DNA of 33,662 nt from assembly GCA_022450565.1 (NCBI GenBank), contig JAKUOP010000013.1, positions 1 through 33,662 on the forward strand, read 5' to 3'. Source of the stretch: Candidatus Nitrosopelagicus sp. (lineage in GTDB: Archaea > Thermoproteota > Nitrososphaeria > Nitrososphaerales > Nitrosopumilaceae). Positions 7,498-14,591 of the stretch are shown here, piece after piece. Numbering within the stretch: the first letter of the stretch is position 1; each line of letters opens with the position of its first letter. Position numbers and translations under genes: made by a program. The notes under the pieces were generated by a model. The model saw only the letters and a list, made by a program, of their open reading frames with translations, was not told where the DNA came from and made no database searches.

Positions 7498-8126
7498 TTT
7501 CTTTGCCTTAGTAATTTGTATAGTGCATTTACAATTGCTGATGCACATGGGCTTCCACCTTTACGTCCTTGGTTTGTAATAAATGGTATATCCATTTTGG
7601 CTAACTCGTCTTTTGATTCAACAGCAGAAACAAATCCTACAGGAATTCCAATCACTAGTGCTGGTTTTGTTATTTCTTCTCTTATCATTTCCATAACCTC
7701 TAGTAATGCAGTAGGTGCGTTTCCTATGACAACAATTCCACCATTCATGTCTTCTTTTGCTATACGCATTGACATTTGTGCCCTTGTTTTGTTCTCTTTT
7801 TTAGATGCTTCAATAAGAGACGGTTCTGAAATATTGCAAATTACATTATTACCAAAATCTTTAGGATTTTGTTTGTTCATCAATCCAACTATTCCGTTGA
7901 CATCAACAATAATGCTACATCCATTCTTTAATGCATCTAAACCACTTTGTACAGCATTTTTTTGAAAAATTATTTTGTTATCACGCGCAAAATCAAAATC
8001 AGCTGTAGAATGTATTATACGTCTAACTATTGGCCACTCGTGTTCATTGTATGAATGTGAACCAATTTCATTCTCAATAATCTGCATGCTTTCATCTTCA
8101 ATAGATTGTCCCTTCCTAGTTTGCAT
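7494..8126 (-). CDS. cbiC: Cobalt-precorrin-8 methylmutase
   Basis: The enzyme moves the C11 methyl group to C12, giving cobyrinate. The 210 residues fit the CbiC/CobH family. The catalytic His39 lies in RRIIHSTADFDFA, and later blocks include NGCSIIVDVNG, VVIGNAPTAL and VIGIPVGFVSA, followed by the conserved ending ITNQGRKGGSPCASAIVNAL. The ATG overlaps the last 11 bases of cbiX. Its stop overlaps that of convergent cbiA. It is the last gene of the run cbiD-cbiG-cbiX-cbiC. Confidence 0.95.
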   Translation of the reverse strand: MQTRKGQSIEDESMQIIENEIGSHSYNEHEWPIVRRIIHSTADFDFARDNKIIFQKNAVQSGLDALKNGCSIIVDVNGIVGLMNKQNPKDFGNNVICNISEPSLIEASKKENKTRAQMSMRIAKEDMNGGIVVIGNAPTALLEVMEMIREEITKPALVIGIPVGFVSAVESKDELAKMDIPFITNQGRKGGSPCASAIVNALYKLLRQRN

Positions 8127-8868
8127 TTTCTACTTCCCTTGCTCTTTCTATAATTAGATCAATCATCTTTTCATCAGCTCCAAGATGTTTTGTGATACAG
8201 GTTTTTTTCAGATTTGATTTTTCTAGTGCTGGTTTTAAATCATTATTTACATCAATTTTTACATGTGCACCTTCATGTAGGAAATAAAATACTATTACTA
8301 ACACTTCAGGGTTATTCTTCTGGCAACTTCCTATACCTTGCTCAATATTTGGTTCTTCAATCTCAAGATAACATCTATCAACATTCTTGTAGGTTTGTCT
8401 TAACTCTTCTACAATGTAATTAATCGATATTCCTGCATTTGGATCCATGCTTCCATGCCCAATAATTAAAACATCTACTTTGTCTTTAGGTAATGAAATC
8501 TCATTTTCTTCTAGCGCTGAAACTATTCTGTTGTCAACCAGATCTACCAATTTTTTATGCATAGTCATTGGTTTTGATACAAGAAATTTGATTTTAGTAT
8601 CTTTTTGGTATTTCATTGCATCTGCTACTGCAATTTTTACTTTTTTTCCAGGATAGAGAAAATATGGGACAATTGTCATTTCATCAATATCTTTCTTCAA
8701 ACACTTCTCCATTCCATCTTCAATGAATGGCGGAACTACTTCAAGAAAACAGAATTCTGTAAAGTCATAGTTTCCTTTTTCCTTGACCTTTTCACATATT
8801 GTTTCTAACTCTTCTTCAGCTTCTCTTTCTCTACTGCCTCTGTCAATTAACATTAATCCACGTTTCAA
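8116..8868 (-). CDS. cbiX: Sirohydrochlorin cobaltochelatase, two-domain CbiX
   Basis: CbiX inserts cobalt into sirohydrochlorin at the start of the cobalt-early pathway. The 250 residues form two similar halves. The second half keeps the expected metal-site histidines: His138 in IIGHGSMDPNAG and His202 in HEGAHVKIDV. In the first half the matching positions are changed: LIDRGSRE (residues 7-14) replaces the usual xGHGSR, and YPGKKVKIA (73-81) replaces the GxHV pattern, leaving Lys77 where His is expected. The active site therefore appears to be in the C-terminal half. Its start overlaps the stop of cbiG by 4 bases (ATGA), indicating coupled translation. An unusual metal preference is possible. 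Confidence 0.88.
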   Translation of the reverse strand: MKRGLMLIDRGSREREAEEELETICEKVKEKGNYDFTEFCFLEVVPPFIEDGMEKCLKKDIDEMTIVPYFLYPGKKVKIAVADAMKYQKDTKIKFLVSKPMTMHKKLVDLVDNRIVSALEENEISLPKDKVDVLIIGHGSMDPNAGISINYIVEELRQTYKNVDRCYLEIEEPNIEQGIGSCQKNNPEVLVIVFYFLHEGAHVKIDVNNDLKPALEKSNLKKTCITKHLGADEKMIDLIIERAREVENAN

Positions 8869-9920
8869 TTGTTTATCCTCGCAATTGCTATAGTAAGATT
8901 AGGTGGGAATTTTTGTTTCTCAACAATCAATTTTCCTTCTGATGATTTTATTGCAGCGGCTTCTGAAACACTAGGCGTTCCTTCAAACGATTGCACTGTT
9001 TTTGAAGGATTAGGTGTATTGATGGTTGCTAATTCTTCTCTATCAATATATTCAATTTCAATATTCATCTCTTTACCCAATTCAATCAAACCTACAACAT
9101 CTTTTTCTTTCTTAATGGATACAAACCTAGCTATAGATTTGCTACTAAGATTGAATTTATGAAGGCAAGATTCAAGACCATTTTTGATTGTCTCTTTTGG
9201 TGTATCCCAATGTAGACCCACACCGACAACGAGTGTTTGTGGTCTGTAAATAACTGCATTTTCTAATATTGTGCTATCAAATATTTGATCTGAAATAATC
9301 AAAAACCCCTTTGAATTAGAATTAGTCAAATCATCAAAATTATTGTATACAGAAACATTCTCTGGCAATTCCTTTTTCCACCAGTTTTTTTGACCAGCGT
9401 TCTGAAAAACTCCAATTTTTTCTTTATTTACCATATATGCACTGATTTTGGTTACTGTTGAATCATCATCAATTTTCCATCCAAATTCTCTTCCAATCAA
9501 GTCAACTGCAATTGTTTTGTTTACATCAGCTGCAGTAGTAATGACTGATGTGGATCCTATTTTTTCTGCAATTTCATTTGATAGTTCATTTGCACCACCT
9601 AAGTGACCAGATAATACACTAATGACAAATTGTGCTTTATCATCAATTACAATTACAGCAGGATCTGTTTTTTTATCTTTGATATGTGGCGCAATGAGTC
9701 TGATAACTGCACCTAATGAGAATAGGCAAATCAATGCATCATTAGATTTAAACAAATCAACAATTTTTACTGAAGTAGATTCATCATACCATTTTATCAT
9801 ATCATTACCATCCGAAAATTTTGATGGTGCAAAGATCTGCCATTCTGGAAATGATTTCTTTAATGATAAGCCCATTTCAACCCCATTTTTGGTTATGGCC
9901 AGAACTGAAACTTTTTCCAT
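8865..9920 (-). CDS. cbiG: Cobalt-precorrin-5A hydrolase
   Basis: CbiG opens the delta-lactone of cobalt-precorrin-5A and releases the C20 fragment as acetaldehyde. The start chosen gives MEKVSVLAITKNG, the family's usual N-terminus, and 351 residues. The frame is open 69 bases further to an ATG at 9989 that would overlap cbiD, but that extension (basic, no conserved pattern) looks non-native. Family blocks are LGAVIRLIAPHIKDKKTDPAV and LSGHLGGANEL in the N-terminal domain, and LVVGVGLHWDTPKE and TPSVSEAAA in the C-terminal domain. It lies 31 bases after cbiD and overlaps cbiX by 4 bases. Confidence 0.94.
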   Translation of the reverse strand: MEKVSVLAITKNGVEMGLSLKKSFPEWQIFAPSKFSDGNDMIKWYDESTSVKIVDLFKSNDALICLFSLGAVIRLIAPHIKDKKTDPAVIVIDDKAQFVISVLSGHLGGANELSNEIAEKIGSTSVITTAADVNKTIAVDLIGREFGWKIDDDSTVTKISAYMVNKEKIGVFQNAGQKNWWKKELPENVSVYNNFDDLTNSNSKGFLIISDQIFDSTILENAVIYRPQTLVVGVGLHWDTPKETIKNGLESCLHKFNLSSKSIARFVSIKKEKDVVGLIELGKEMNIEIEYIDREELATINTPNPSKTVQSFEGTPSVSEAAAIKSSEGKLIVEKQKFPPNLTIAIARINN

Positions 9921-9951
9921 ACTAAAAATTCTTTTAGTATGATTAAATTCC

Positions 9952-11103
9952 TTACGTTTTTTTGTATCTGGATAGGATATTTCCATCAAAATTAAAGAGT
10001 ATAACTTCCACAGGTATTTTTTCTTCCGAATGTTGTCTCATTTGATTACATGTTTCTTTTGTGATCTCATCAAAAAAACCATCTACACCATCCTCAATAA
10101 CAATCTCCTGAACATTTCTAGCCGTATTTGCACCTAGAATCTTTCTAATTGTTTCTGAACTTGCATTGCATCTTTTTGCAAGCTCGGAAAGAAATTTCAT
10201 GTCCACTTTTCCACCTTTAACATGGGTTTGTTTAACACCAGCAGCCATCTTCGCTAATTTTCCAATGAATCCAGCAACATATGCTTTCTTCAAACTCTTC
10301 TTTGCACACTGTTGTATTGTATATCCTGAAAAATCACCCATCTGAATGAATGAATGATCTGGTAGTTTGATAATTTCTCTTGCAAAGTCTTCACTTCTAC
10401 CTCCTGTTGTTAAAACAACTTCCTCATCGTTCATTGACGATACAACATCAATTTGTTGTCTTATTGCTGCAGCAAATGATGCCGTTGAGTAAGGAATTAC
10501 AATACCACTAGTACCAAGTATTGAAATTCCATCCAATATTCCTATACGAGGATTATCAGTTTTCTTAGCTAACTCCTCACCTGTTGGAACTGATACAACA
10601 ATTTTTATTCCATTCTTCCCCAAAACTTCTTCACCAACTTCTTGTATGTTTTCTAAAATCATTTTTTTAGGTGTTGGATTTATTGCGGCAGTACCAATTT
10701 CTAAACCCAATCCAGGTTTTGTTACTCTCCCAACTCCTTTACCACCATCTATTTCAATTGAACCAATCTTATCTGTTAGAGAAATATCAACAAAGATTTC
10801 TGCACCATGAGTTACATCAGGATCATCTCCACCATCTTTTATTACAGAACATTGTGCATTATCTTTTGAAAAATTACAACTGTTAATTTGAATATTAATT
10901 TTATCTCGTTTTGGTAAAATGACGTCAACATTATTGAGACTCTGCTGATTGATGATTGCTAAAATACCTGCTTTTGATGCAGCTGTAGCACATGTCCCAG
11001 TAGTAAACCCAGTACGTAGTTTTCCCTTAGATTTTTCTGGTGCATCCACGTTGCAATTTTTCTCTTTAATGTAATAACTTTTGTCAGGGCTGTATAATCT
11101 CAA
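9952..11103 (-). CDS. cbiD: Cobalt-precorrin-5B C1-methyltransferase
   Basis: CbiD methylates C1 of the corrin ring using SAM and is a marker of the cobalt-early, oxygen-independent pathway. The hallmark LRTGFTTGTCATAAS is at about residues 30-44, with GGDDPDVTHGAEI, GGKGVGRVTKPGL and FSGYTIQQCAKK further on. The ATG start gives 383 residues but leaves 28 residues before the conserved motif and overlaps the upstream J-domain gene by 20 bases. A GTG at codon 19 (11049) is an alternative. It is the first cobalamin gene of the operon running down to cbiC. Confidence 0.94.
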   Translation of the reverse strand: MRLYSPDKSYYIKEKNCNVDAPEKSKGKLRTGFTTGTCATAASKAGILAIINQQSLNNVDVILPKRDKINIQINSCNFSKDNAQCSVIKDGGDDPDVTHGAEIFVDISLTDKIGSIEIDGGKGVGRVTKPGLGLEIGTAAINPTPKKMILENIQEVGEEVLGKNGIKIVVSVPTGEELAKKTDNPRIGILDGISILGTSGIVIPYSTASFAAAIRQQIDVVSSMNDEEVVLTTGGRSEDFAREIIKLPDHSFIQMGDFSGYTIQQCAKKSLKKAYVAGFIGKLAKMAAGVKQTHVKGGKVDMKFLSELAKRCNASSETIRKILGANTARNVQEIVIEDGVDGFFDEITKETCNQMRQHSEEKIPVEVILFNFDGNILSRYKKT

Positions 11104-11536
11104 AAACTATTATCCAGATTGCTACTATAGCTAAACCACCATAAAGAATGAAATGAGTTGATTTTTGTGAGATTGGTTTTTCCCTATTATGAGTTTCTTC
11201 ATTAAAATCTCCACCAAATTCCTGATTTGCTTTAGTGAAACTTTGATAATTGAACCTCATATCATCACCCATTTTTTCACCCTGATACTTCCAAAAATCG
11301 GAGTGGCCCTGTTCAGCAGTTCTTTCCTGTCTTTTGAATATTTTTTTTCGATTATTTTTCAAAAATTGATACGCATCAGAAATTTCTTTGAATTTCTTTC
11401 CATCATCAAACTCTGGATTTCTATCTGGATGATATTTTAATGATAATTTCCTATATGCCTGTTTGATTTCTTTAGGCGTTGAAGTACTATCAACACCTAA
11501 AACCTGATAACATTCATTCACATCCAGAGTGCTCAT
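11084..11536 (-). CDS. J-domain protein with a C-terminal membrane anchor
   Basis: The 150-residue protein begins with a J-domain: CYQVLGVDSTSTPKEIKQAYRKLS, then YHPDRN with HPD at 36-38, the motif that triggers Hsp70 ATP hydrolysis. It has no Gly/Phe region and no zinc fingers. The linker is charged and Gln-rich, and residues about 128-148 (FILYGGLAIVAIWIIVFEII) form one membrane helix near the C-terminus. This is a tail-anchored layout with the J-domain in the cytoplasm. The frame is open further upstream to 11605 but would then overlap the divergent SDR gene, and the J-domain begins just after the ATG at 11536. It overlaps cbiD by 20 bases and probably shares its transcript. Confidence 0.87.
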   Translation of the reverse strand: MSTLDVNECYQVLGVDSTSTPKEIKQAYRKLSLKYHPDRNPEFDDGKKFKEISDAYQFLKNNRKKIFKRQERTAEQGHSDFWKYQGEKMGDDMRFNYQSFTKANQEFGGDFNEETHNREKPISQKSTHFILYGGLAIVAIWIIVFEIIQP

Positions 11537-11584
11537 AGAATTCACTTTGAATATGTTTAAAATTAAATGTTCTAGTATTTTTGC

Positions 11585-12391
11585 ATGGGTAAACCTTTGA
11601 AACAATATGTAGCTATTTCCGGAAGTACTGGCTTTGTTGGAAAAAATCTCCTCAAATTTCTTATTCAGAAGAAATTAAAATGCATACCAGTTCTAAGATC
11701 AGATTTACAAGAAGGAGAACTACCACCATCCAAATGTTCTTGTTTTATACATTTAGTCGGAACAGGTAACGAAATTGAAGATGAAAGTTTTGAGAAAGTT
11801 AATGTGGAGATAACAAGAAAAGCAATTGATATTTGCAAAAAATCTAAAATTAAAAAAATTATTTATTTTAGTGGTCTTGGTGTATCAAGCAAATCTACTT
11901 CTAAATATTTTATTTCAAAGTTTAAAGCCGAACGATTAATTATCAAATCAGGATTAGATTACACTATATTTAGACCATCATACATTATCGGAAACGATGA
12001 CTATCTGACAAGAAATTTGAAAAAACAGATTAAAAAAAAGAAGATCGTTATTCCTGGAACAGGAAATTATATCATTCAACCTATTTCTATTAAGGACGCA
12101 TGTAATGTTGTACATCTTGCAATTAATTCTATAAATTTCTCAAAAAAAATAATTGATCTTGTAGGACCAGAAAAAATCACGTTTAAACAATTTCTAAAAA
12201 ACTCTACTAACAACTCTAACATAGAAATAGAAAAAATTCCATCAAAGAAGTCTATTGTTTACTCATCATCTCACAAAAAATTTCCATACAGTATTGAGGA
12301 TTTGAATATTTTATTTGGAAATTTTGAAGGAAATCATGATAAACTAAGAAATATATCAAAAATAGAATTTACAAAAATTAGGAATATCTAG
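11585..12391 (+). CDS. Atypical SDR / NAD(P)-dependent epimerase-like protein (NDUFA9-like)
   Basis: The 268-residue protein has a Rossmann dinucleotide site, [13 protein letters not shown] (glycines within residues 13-19). It has an [22 protein letters not shown] segment containing a YxxxK pair, and a FRPSYIIG motif typical of atypical short-chain dehydrogenases related to complex I subunit NDUFA9. It lacks a long substrate-binding C-terminal domain. The substrate is unknown; related proteins bind NADPH and often serve quinone- or lipid-linked processes. Its TAG shares CTAG with the stop of convergent metK. Confidence 0.85.
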   Translation: MGKPLKQYVAISGSTGFVGKNLLKFLIQKKLKCIPVLRSDLQEGELPPSKCSCFIHLVGTGNEIEDESFEKVNVEITRKAIDICKKSKIKKIIYFSGLGVSSKSTSKYFISKFKAERLIIKSGLDYTIFRPSYIIGNDDYLTRNLKKQIKKKKIVIPGTGNYIIQPISIKDACNVVHLAINSINFSKKIIDLVGPEKITFKQFLKNSTNNSNIEIEKIPSKKSIVYSSSHKKFPYSIEDLNILFGNFEGNHDKLRNISKIEFTKIRNI

Positions 12392-13545
12392 AGATTAGCG
12401 TCACTTTTCAACAAGTCAGCCTTATCCGTTTTTTCCCAAGTAAATTCCGGCTCATTCCTTCCAAAATGACCATATGCAGCTGTTTTTTGATAAATTGGTT
12501 TTTTCAAGTCAAGTTGTTTAACAATTTCTGCAGGCCTCATATCAAAATGTTTGTTGACTAGTGTTTCAATTTTATCTTCTGAAATTTTGTTTGTACCAAA
12601 GGTATTAACCATTAGTGAAACTGGTTTTGCAACGCCTATTGCATATGCAACTTGTACTTCACATTTATCTGATAATCCTGCAGCAACAATATTTTTTGCA
12701 ACATATCTACACATGTAGCATGCTGACCTATCTACTTTAGATGGATCTTTACCTGAAAATGCACCACCTCCATGTCTGCCCATTCCACCATATGTATCAA
12801 CAATAATTTTTCTTCCAGTCAAACCTGCATCACCATGGGGTCCACCAATCTCAAATCTCCCTGTAGGATTAACATGTATTTTGATATCATCATTCCAAAA
12901 TTCACTACAAATTGGTTTTATTACATGCTCAATGATTTGTTTGGTAATTTCCTCTTGCGAGATTTCAGGAGAATGCTGTGTTGATATAACAACAGCCTCC
13001 AATTTTGTTGGCTTATCATTCTCATATCTCACTGAAACCTGTGATTTTCCATCGGGTCTGACCCATGATAATTGTCCACTTTTCCTAACATCAGCAAGTT
13101 TTTTTGTTAATTTCTGAGCCAAAAGTATTGGTAATGGCATAAGCTCTTCTGTTTCATTTGATGCATAACCAAACATCAGACCTTGATCACCAGCTCCTTG
13201 CTCTTTATTTTCATTAGCTGTTACACCTTGTGATATATCAGGACTTTGTGAATCAAGTTTAATCATTACTTCACAGGAGTTGGAATCAAATTTTAAATCA
13301 GGATCATTATATCCAATTTCAGAAATTGTCTTTCTGATTACTTGTTCAATATCAAAATTAGCTTTTGATGTAACTTCACCAGCAACACCAACAAAGCCAG
13401 TTGTTGTCAAAGTTTCTACTGCAACTCTGGAGTCAGGATCACCTCTTAAAAATTCGTCTAAAATCGCATCAGAAACTTTGTCACAAACCTTGTCAGGATG
13501 TCCTTCGGTAACTGATTCAGACGTAAAAATATAATTCTTGTTCAT
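12388..13545 (-). CDS. metK: S-adenosylmethionine synthetase, bacterial MetK type
   Basis: MetK makes SAM from methionine and ATP. The 385-residue protein belongs to the bacterial/eukaryotic family, not the separate archaeal MAT family (COG1812). It shows [18 protein letters not shown] with His16, [12 protein letters not shown] at 117-128, and the phosphate-binding [17 protein letters not shown] from 259. The mature length and motif spacing are normal and no residue of the listed motifs is missing. It lies 14 bases downstream of the Sm-like gene on the same strand, so the two probably form one operon. SAM supply links it to the nearby cobalamin methyltransferases, though it is not in their operon. 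Confidence 0.97.
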   Translation of the reverse strand: MNKNYIFTSESVTEGHPDKVCDKVSDAILDEFLRGDPDSRVAVETLTTTGFVGVAGEVTSKANFDIEQVIRKTISEIGYNDPDLKFDSNSCEVMIKLDSQSPDISQGVTANENKEQGAGDQGLMFGYASNETEELMPLPILLAQKLTKKLADVRKSGQLSWVRPDGKSQVSVRYENDKPTKLEAVVISTQHSPEISQEEITKQIIEHVIKPICSEFWNDDIKIHVNPTGRFEIGGPHGDAGLTGRKIIVDTYGGMGRHGGGAFSGKDPSKVDRSACYMCRYVAKNIVAAGLSDKCEVQVAYAIGVAKPVSLMVNTFGTNKISEDKIETLVNKHFDMRPAEIVKQLDLKKPIYQKTAAYGHFGRNEPEFTWEKTDKADLLKSDANL

Positions 13546-13559
13546 ATCTTTTCAAAAAA

Positions 13560-13802
13560 TTAGATTTCATCTTCTAATTTGATGAAGAGTACATTATTTC
13601 CTCTCAGTATTGCTCTTGCAAATTTTCCAATAACTTTACCATCATGTAATTCTTCAGCTTCAGTCATAATCAAATTCATGTAAGAATCAACATTACTCAT
13701 TTTTCCTTTATACTCTACTTCATTTTTTAGTCTAACAATTACTTGTTTTTTTACATTCTTCTGTAGAGTTGTCAATGGTCTTTTAGCAGTTGTTTGTGAC
13801 AC
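13560..13802 (-). CDS. Sm-like (LSm) RNA-binding protein
   Basis: The 80-residue protein matches a single archaeal Sm fold, which assembles as a ring and binds U-rich RNA. The Sm1 motif is VIVRLKNEVEYKGKMSNVDSYMNL-like (about 21-44, with Asp39 and Asn43 at the RNA-binding loop). The Sm2 motif is AILRGNNVLFI at 64-74. An N-terminal extension of about 12 residues (SQTTAKRPLTTL) precedes it. A TATA-like TTTATATTC on the minus strand at 13836-13844 fits a short-leader promoter. It stands first in a probable lsm-metK operon. Confidence 0.94.
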   Translation of the reverse strand: MSQTTAKRPLTTLQKNVKKQVIVRLKNEVEYKGKMSNVDSYMNLIMTEAEELHDGKVIGKFARAILRGNNVLFIKLEDEI

Positions 13803-13901
13803 TAATTTTCACTTGAAGTCAATCGACTTTTTTGAGAATATAAAGTCTTGCTTATAGAATTATACGAGATCCTTTATTGTTCCTTATTCTAAATATTTTG
13901 A

Positions 13902-14567
13902 ATGATTACAACACAATTAAAAAAACTAGACAAAATATTAGGTGGTGGCATAAAAAATGCTATAATAACTGATATTTTTGGATTAAATGGAACCGGAAAA
14001 ACACAACTTTCATTACAAATATCATTAGAACCATTAAAACAAAATAATGACGTATTATTCATTGACACAACTGGTGAGTTTAGACCTGAAAGAATGTTTG
14101 AAATTGTAAAAAATAGAAATTTGGATGTTACATTCTTGGAAAATCTAAAAATTATACGAGTAACAAACACTGCTGAACAAATTAAATCACTTGAAAAAAT
14201 TAATGATTTTGAAAAACTATCTCTATTAATTATAGATAATGTTGCAGATCTATTCTCATTTGAGTATTCTAAAAAAGAACAATTTATGTTGAAATATTCA
14301 AGTTTTATGAAGTACATGCATCATCTTTCAACAATTGCATTGAAAAAAAAGATACCTGTAATTGTAACAAATCAATTATTACAAAAACAGGATACAGAAT
14401 ATGAAAAATTAGATTTTGTAATGAAGAATTTTACTCATCAACAGATTAAACTTGAAAAAATTAAAAATTACTATCAAGGTGAAGTTAACCATCCATTCAT
14501 AAAAAAACAAAAATTTTCATACAGTTTTGGTCCAACCGGCATAGTTGAACAAACTCAATCTATTTAA
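13902..14567 (+). CDS. RadA/RadB-like recombinase paralogue
   Basis: The 221-residue protein is a RecA-superfamily ATPase core. Walker A is GLNGTGKT at 27-34, preceded by LKKLDKILGGGI, and Walker B is LLIID at 108-112. FIDTTGEFRPER at 53-64 closely resembles the DTEGTFRPER block of RadA/Rad51. The N-terminal helix-hairpin-helix DNA-binding domain of full-length RadA (about 320 residues) is absent, so this is a short paralogue in the RadB/aRadC class. Such proteins assist RadA or act at stalled forks. It is followed 24 bases later by an Lhr-type helicase gene on the same strand, which supports a role in DNA repair. Confidence 0.85.
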   Translation: MITTQLKKLDKILGGGIKNAIITDIFGLNGTGKTQLSLQISLEPLKQNNDVLFIDTTGEFRPERMFEIVKNRNLDVTFLENLKIIRVTNTAEQIKSLEKINDFEKLSLLIIDNVADLFSFEYSKKEQFMLKYSSFMKYMHHLSTIALKKKIPVIVTNQLLQKQDTEYEKLDFVMKNFTHQQIKLEKIKNYYQGEVNHPFIKKQKFSYSFGPTGIVEQTQSI

Positions 14568-14591
14568 TGCGTAAAATAGAATTATGGCGTA

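Noticed and set aside
9921-9989. N-terminal extension of CbiG to an upstream ATG
   Set aside because: The extension overlaps cbiD, has no conserved pattern, and homologues begin at the MxKVSVLAITKNG level.
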